Positions 59,936 to 64,000 of a stretch of DNA of 64,000 nt are shown here, one piece after another (position 1 is the first letter of the stretch; every line of letters begins with the position of its first letter). Below the pieces are notes generated by a model. The model saw only the letters and a list, made by a program, of their open reading frames with translations. It was not told where the DNA came from and searched no databases. A program made the position numbers and the translations under genes. The stretch spans positions 12,583,501 to 12,647,500 of the forward strand of contig NC_057916.1 in NCBI RefSeq assembly GCF_018873765.1. Direction: 5' to 3'. The DNA is from Telopea speciosissima (taxonomy: Eukaryota > Streptophyta > Magnoliopsida > Proteales > Proteaceae).

Positions 59936-60621
59936 ATGCAAGTATCTCTTTTTTATCAACGTTTTATAACCTTGGATCGGAGATTAAATCGGCCATTGGC
60001 AATTCAGATCTTAATCGATTGGAATCGTCGAAATCAATCGAAAATGGATTAAAATTGGTGGGAATCGGCTGAATCAAATCATCCGATCCACTGATCAAAT
60101 CGACTATTCACCAATCTGATTACCAATTCACCGATCCGATCCAATTCTAGTGTTGGAGATGGTAAAGATTCCAAACTTAAATTATTTATTAGATGTACCT
60201 CCTAGCCTATTAGAAGTGGGCTTCTAAAAGCCCAGAAGTTGAGGCCCTATAAGATGTCCCAAACTGATTTTGTGAGCCTTGTGTGATCAATAAAAATTCA
60301 TTTAAAATTATTTATCTTTTTTCAAATAATTTCCAAATCATGCTCTTGCCATATTGCAAAGTCATATTTGTACAATTAGATGATGACATAGATATTTAAC
60401 TTATGGGAAAACGAACCCTAAAAAGCCGTGTGGTCCCATCACCACACACATAGATGCATGAAATGATCATCCGCCTCCATGAAAGATGGAAATTCCACCC
60501 CTATTGATGGTTTCATGCATGCTTTCATTGGCCCCATGTTGGCATAGGGGCCACACTGCCTTTTAGGGAACCCTCTCACATAAATTATCCATTAAATTAG
60601 AGAGTTTATGAATAACTATAC

Positions 60622-60890
60622 AACATCAATAACAACAATAACAATGCAATCTTATTCCAATCAGCTCTATTTGAGGTCATACTTGATACAAAGTCAAAGC
60701 TATGCATGTCTTCCCTCACCATTTTTCCTATGGTCAGTTTAAGTCGAACCTTATCCCTTTAATTCTTTCACTTTGAATCAAAATCACTCCTTCATACTGG
60801 AGCATCCAAAGGCCTTGATCCATTGAATATGACCATACCATTTTAAACAATTTTCTTATAGTTTATCATGAATCGAAATAGTGCTTGTCC
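60622..60890 (-). mobile_element. Degenerate RTE LINE 3' remnant
   Basis: Plus-strand text starts with a (CAA)n-like caacaataacaacaataac and continues 'cttattcca', 'ggtcatacttgatacaaag', 'gctatgcatgtcttccctcacc' and 'cctatggtca', matching the RTE copies at 22043 and 29883. An internal part of the 3' end is deleted. Orientation is again minus. Confidence 0.8.
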
Positions 60891-61183
60891 CTTCAAAAAA
60901 TTTATTTACAGAGAAGCATCAAATCTTGTAATTTTATACACTATAAAAATGATGTTATCATACGAAAACATTTTCACTGTACATTTTTACTTCTATTGTA
61001 CATCTCCTTGCCGTAATACACTTTGATCCCAAGGAAATAGAGTTCCTAAACGTACAGTATTGTACATTTTTTTGACTTGAGACACCTTTTTTTTTTTCCT
61101 TTCTAAAACAGGAATATATCATTATGAGCTCTAGCTACCCTTGTAAAAACCTAAACCAACTAAAACAAGTGACGAATAATAAA

Positions 61184-61324
61184 ACTGCCGAGCTGTCCGG
61201 TAGGACCGTGCTGTCCAGACACGGTGCTGCGTGCAAAGATCGTCTTACCCCCACTCGGGCAAGGAGTTTGGGTAGGGGTAAGGCGAACATTGTGCGCAAC
61301 ACCGTGTCTGGGCAGCTCGGCAGT
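61184..61324. mobile_element. Foldback MITE next to MYB stop codon
   Basis: The left end ACTGCCGAGCTGTCC and, after an 18-bp arm-specific insert, AGACACGGTG are mirrored at the right by CACCGTGTCTGGGCAGC and TCGGCAGT. Almost the whole 141 bp folds on itself. The element ends 18 bp downstream of the MYB stop codon and so would lie in its 3' UTR. Confidence 0.85.
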
Positions 61325-61342
61325 AGAGGATCCAAATTGTAA

Positions 61343-62700
61343 TTATAGCGTATGGAACCAATCACTGCGATGAAAGTTGTCATGGGTAGTGAGGACCTCC
61401 CAATCACAGCCTTCTGCCATAAAGGCATTACCCTCAGCAGGTAACTGATCAAGAAGCTCCATACCATCAAACCAAGAGCTATTGCCAATTAGGGGTTGCT
61501 GCTTCACCACCACCTCTTCTGTGTCTCCAGGGACAACTATGTTATCTGCTTCCTCTTCGTTGCTAATCAAACTGTCCCAACGCCTCACAGGCTTGTCTGT
61601 AAACCTTGGAGGTGTCATCAATAACATGCCCACTTCATTCTCTGGATGACACTGTATATTCTTGGGCGGAAGCCAAGGTTTTGGCTTTATGACTTGATGA
61701 ACCTTCTCATTATGGATTTCATTTTTATTTACTACATTAGAAACAACAATTTTTTTCACCAAATGGCAGTTCCAGTGATTCTTTATGTCGTTGGCTGTCC
61801 TACCTGGGAGTCTTCCAGCAATCAAAGACCATCTACACATGTAGAAATTAACATCACTTATGAGTGAGGGAGGGAGAGCATATCATAGTAGATGTGATTT
61901 GTGAACACCAGTGTCAATCAAAGACCCAGACACTGTGGGGTCTAAGGAGGATCATAATGTACCCGAACAATAGTGGCGGTTTCTAAACTTGAACCCGTGA
62001 CCACTTGATCACAATGAAATAACTTAACCGTGACACCAAGACCCGTTGGGACACAATACAAAAAGCAGAAAGAGTCCCGTAACAACACGATATCACTACT
62101 AATTCGTGGAAATTTTCAATGACAATTGAAAATCTTCGTGAAGAAGGTAACGAACAAGAGCTTGGCAATGAGACAAAAAAAAATAAAAAAGGTAATCTTG
62201 TTGATTCCAGCAGCCTTTGCCATCTGATAGCAAGTGCCTTGCCGACAATAACTGAGGAAGGGTACATGTGGTCAAATGCAACCCAATCTAGCTTAATTAC
62301 CAATATCATTCAAAGAAAATTATCCCCAACCCCATGAGTGCAGGGAATGTTCACGTACGCTTACGTACGTGAACAACTCATAATCGTTTAGATGGAATCT
62401 ATTCTGTGAGAATGTTCCATCTGAACGGCTGTGAATCGTTTGAGTACGCTCAGGTACGTGAACATTCACCACCTTCCAACCCCATGGCCTTAGGCTTAGA
62501 TGTTAGAATGATTAAAATAATTAAAATAATAATAATAATTAAAAATATATATATGGAGAGAACAACAGACCTGTTGCCTAAGAGCTTATGAAGCCTGAAG
62601 ATAAGGTCATCTTCGTCGTCAGTGAATTCCCCTCGCTTGATGTTCGGACACAAATAGTTCAACCATCTCAGTCTACAACTCTTTCGGCACCTCTCTATGC
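61343..62700 (-). CDS. R2R3-MYB transcription factor, anthocyanin-activator-like, exons 2-3
   Basis: Exon 2 is 62700-62571 (130 nt, the canonical R2R3-MYB exon-2 size) and exon 3 is 61832-61343, with GT-AG borders and consistent phase, giving 206 complete codons plus stop. The end of R2 ([20 protein letters not shown]) and all of R3 are visible. R3 contains the bHLH-interaction signature [DE]LxxRxxxLxxxxxxLxxxR, starting at DLIFR in exon 2 and ending at IAGR in exon 3. The ANDI tetrad in [13 protein letters not shown] and a KPKPWLPP motif at the site of the subgroup-6 KPRPR(T/S)F motif suggest an anthocyanin/proanthocyanidin-type activator; this assignment is an inference. The C terminus is acidic with W/F residues (CDWEVL, SDWFHTL). 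Exon 1 (R2 N-terminal part) is absent from the window, so intron 1 exceeds 1.3 kb. Intron 2 carries an Au-like SINE and a MITE. Confidence 0.9.
61880..62052 (-). mobile_element. Au-like SINE, copy 2, in MYB intron 2
   Basis: On the minus strand: GGGTCTTGGTGTCACGGTTAAG (box A region), GGTCACGGGTTCAAG (box B), GAAACCGCC, then GTACATTATGATCC and TTAGACCCCACAGTG, the order of motifs in Au SINEs. Same orientation as the MYB gene. Confidence 0.8.
62345..62467. mobile_element. MITE in MYB intron 2
   Basis: A perfect 14-bp terminal inverted repeat, GAATGTTCACGTAC at 62345-62358 and its complement at 62454-62467. The interior also has inverted ACGTACG words and a gatggaat/attccatc-like pair. About 105 bp from exon 2. 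Confidence 0.82.
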
Positions 62701-62746
62701 CTGTGATGAAAAATAAAGTTCGAGTGATTCTCTTCTTGTTTCAAAG

Positions 62747-62865
62747 GGCGGGACTTGGTGTAACGGTAAGGTAAGGTTGCTCTATTGTGACAAAACAGTC
62801 TCACTGTGAAAGCAGGGGTAAGGCTGCCTACATTATGACCATCCCCAGAGCTCGTGCACTAGGGG
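62747..62865 (+). mobile_element. Au-like SINE, copy 3
   Basis: Plus strand: GGGACTTGGTGTAACGGTAAG, then GGGGTAAGGCTGCCTACATT, ATGACCATCCCCAGAG and CTCGTGCACTAGGGG, which are the diagnostic box A and 3' wording of Au SINEs. The box-B region is deleted or degenerate. Opposite orientation to copy 2. Confidence 0.75.
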
Positions 62866-63509
62866 AAGAAAGAAAAAGAGATTTATTTTTCTCACAGTTA
62901 TTTATCCCATTTGATTTTTGTTATTTTGACATTGCATGAATGAGAATTCTCTAAATAATCCACAGATTTGATTGTCATCCTGACCTTATAGTTTATGTGC
63001 CAAGAGTTCACTGTGGGAGCGGGTGACCCTTACACGCATGAGGGGGCCAATGGGAGTGCGTGGCACGACATCAACAGGACGGGCATTACCATCTTTTATG
63101 AGAGGCAGGGCGGTCATATCATTCCTTTGTGTTTGGACACAAGGCGTACACTCCCTCATAAAGAAATTTCTCTTTATTTTATGGAGAAAGGTTTTCTTCA
63201 CCCACAATGAATAGAATTGAAAAATCAACCTTGCCTATGAATCTCATTCAACTAACAAAAAAGTTGTGTGCGAAGAAATTCTTGGTACATAGTGGGTGAA
63301 AAAAGCTTGGTCTATAGTTTACAACTTTTCATGGGACCACAAAATAGATCTAATTTTCTTCACTATTAATGATGATGGTGACTTGATTGAACTCTAAGAG
63401 TGAATGTCGTCATTAACTCCTGCCCTTATTGTCGTTTCACTCAAATGGTCAATCCTAGAGACAAAAAAAATTATTTCTTCGCTATGGATAAAGAGAAACT
63501 GTCTCATAT

Positions 63510-63660
63510 AAGGGAAGTAGTTTCCTGCCCGAGTAGGTGAGAACCAATTGGGGCTAGTGGGCAAAGAAGCCATTTCTGGGAAATTGAGTGAAAGAGAAAG
63601 GGGTGCTAACAGAGACTACGTGTAGCCATCAAGTGTAGGGCAGGAGACATTCTCTCCAAT
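63510..63660. mobile_element. MITE-like element, GGGAAGTAGTTTCCTG family
   Basis: The left end gggaagtagtttcctgcccg resembles the left end of the MITE at 55779. The right end gggcaggagacattctctcc is an imperfect inverted match. The interior is unlike the 55779 copy. Confidence 0.5.
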
Positions 63661-64000
63661 ATAACTGCTTCTAGTTGAGTTCAAACTCACTAAAGAAGAT
63701 CATGATTAGATAATTATGTAGGCAGATTGCTATACAATTTGTGCAAACTCTCCAAGACAAACCATGATTAAATAACGATATAAACATTGTTAGATGATTG
63801 GGGCAAACCCACACGTACGGACGAAATTTTGTTGCTACACTTATAGCGAAAATGTTCCTAGTACACTGGTGGCAGCAAGGAAATGGGATCTTAAATGGTA
63901 TTTTAGAGAATACAAAAACTTAGGAGGGTATTTATGAACCCAAAGGAGAAGCTAGTGAATTATTCCATTTCCTTACTGCCAGCAGTGTAGCTGGAAACTT

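Larger units (their letters stand above)
55606..61183. other. Spacer between gypsy element and MYB gene
   Basis: No host gene recognised. Contents: a MITE (55779-55941), a long T tract with flanking TGTGGTTT (56115-56165), a GGT-rich minisatellite (57665-57800), a MITE (58375-58488), a retroinsertion scar (59254-59269), an L1 RNase H fragment (59735-59935), an AATCGATT-word patch (59965-60150) and an RTE remnant (60622-60890). The rest is AT-rich. Confidence 0.6.
62701..64000. other. MYB intron 1 or upstream region
   Basis: This contains the Au-like SINE copy 3, a MITE-like zone (63010-63200) with GC-rich phrases, and a foldback-like element (about 63510-63660). No MYB exon 1 was found in 1.3 kb. 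Confidence 0.5.

Noticed and set aside
1-64000. CRISPR arrays, operons, riboswitches, bacterial-type systems
   Set aside because: The split genes, plant LINE/SINE/gypsy content and absence of regularly spaced repeats exclude a prokaryotic context.

Overview
This 64 kb window is nuclear DNA of a flowering plant. It contains split genes with GT-AG introns of up to several kb, orthologues of well-known angiosperm genes, plant-type LINEs, Au-like SINEs, MITEs and a Tat-lineage Ty3/gypsy retrotransposon. It does not look like a grass. Species cannot be fixed from the sequence. The flanking DNA is AT-rich, whereas the gypsy element is strongly GC-rich.

Five host genes were found, all transcribed from the minus strand. 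(1) UFL1, the UFM1 E3 ligase, is at 3421-7963; six 5' exons are seen and the 3' part lies beyond the left edge or in sequence I could not resolve. (2) An ankyrin-repeat/PGG membrane protein of the At5g02620 type is at 11725-15827; three exons encode 544 aa and it looks intact. (3) A Nudix hydrolase of the NUDT9 (human NUDT22-like) type is at 21908-35365; nine exons encode 302 aa with all phases consistent. (4) An ITN1-type ankyrin/PGG membrane protein is at 37237-43551; 578 or 581 aa depending on the start used. (5) An R2R3-MYB with the bHLH-binding signature, resembling anthocyanin activators, is at 61343-62700; exons 2 and 3 are seen and exon 1 lies beyond the right edge.

Mobile DNA fills most of the rest. 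The last intron of NUDT9 carries an RTE-type LINE (22043-26435), itself split by an oppositely oriented L1-type LINE (24068-26367). Both target-site duplications are readable, so the insertion order is resolved. A second, 5'-truncated RTE copy with an 18-bp perfect duplication sits in another NUDT9 intron, and a third remnant lies near 60.6 kb. A complete but frame-broken Tat-type element occupies 44967-55600. It has two LTRs, a 5-bp duplication ATGTG, gag, protease, RT, two RNase H domains, integrase, tandem repeats and an antisense ORF. A Mutator-like element with long terminal inverted repeats and a 9-bp duplication lies in an ITN1 intron. Several MITE families, three Au-like SINEs and tandem duplications occupy introns and spacers.

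Two less familiar patterns stand out. One is a set of insertions only 16-22 bp long that are essentially an A-tail flanked by target duplications. The other is a series of dispersed patches built from self-complementary words such as CGATATCGG, TTTCGCGAAA and GGCGTCGCC, some sharing boundary phrases. I found no operon-like or defence-type system, and the five genes have no evident joint pathway beyond two of them being paralogous ankyrin membrane proteins.
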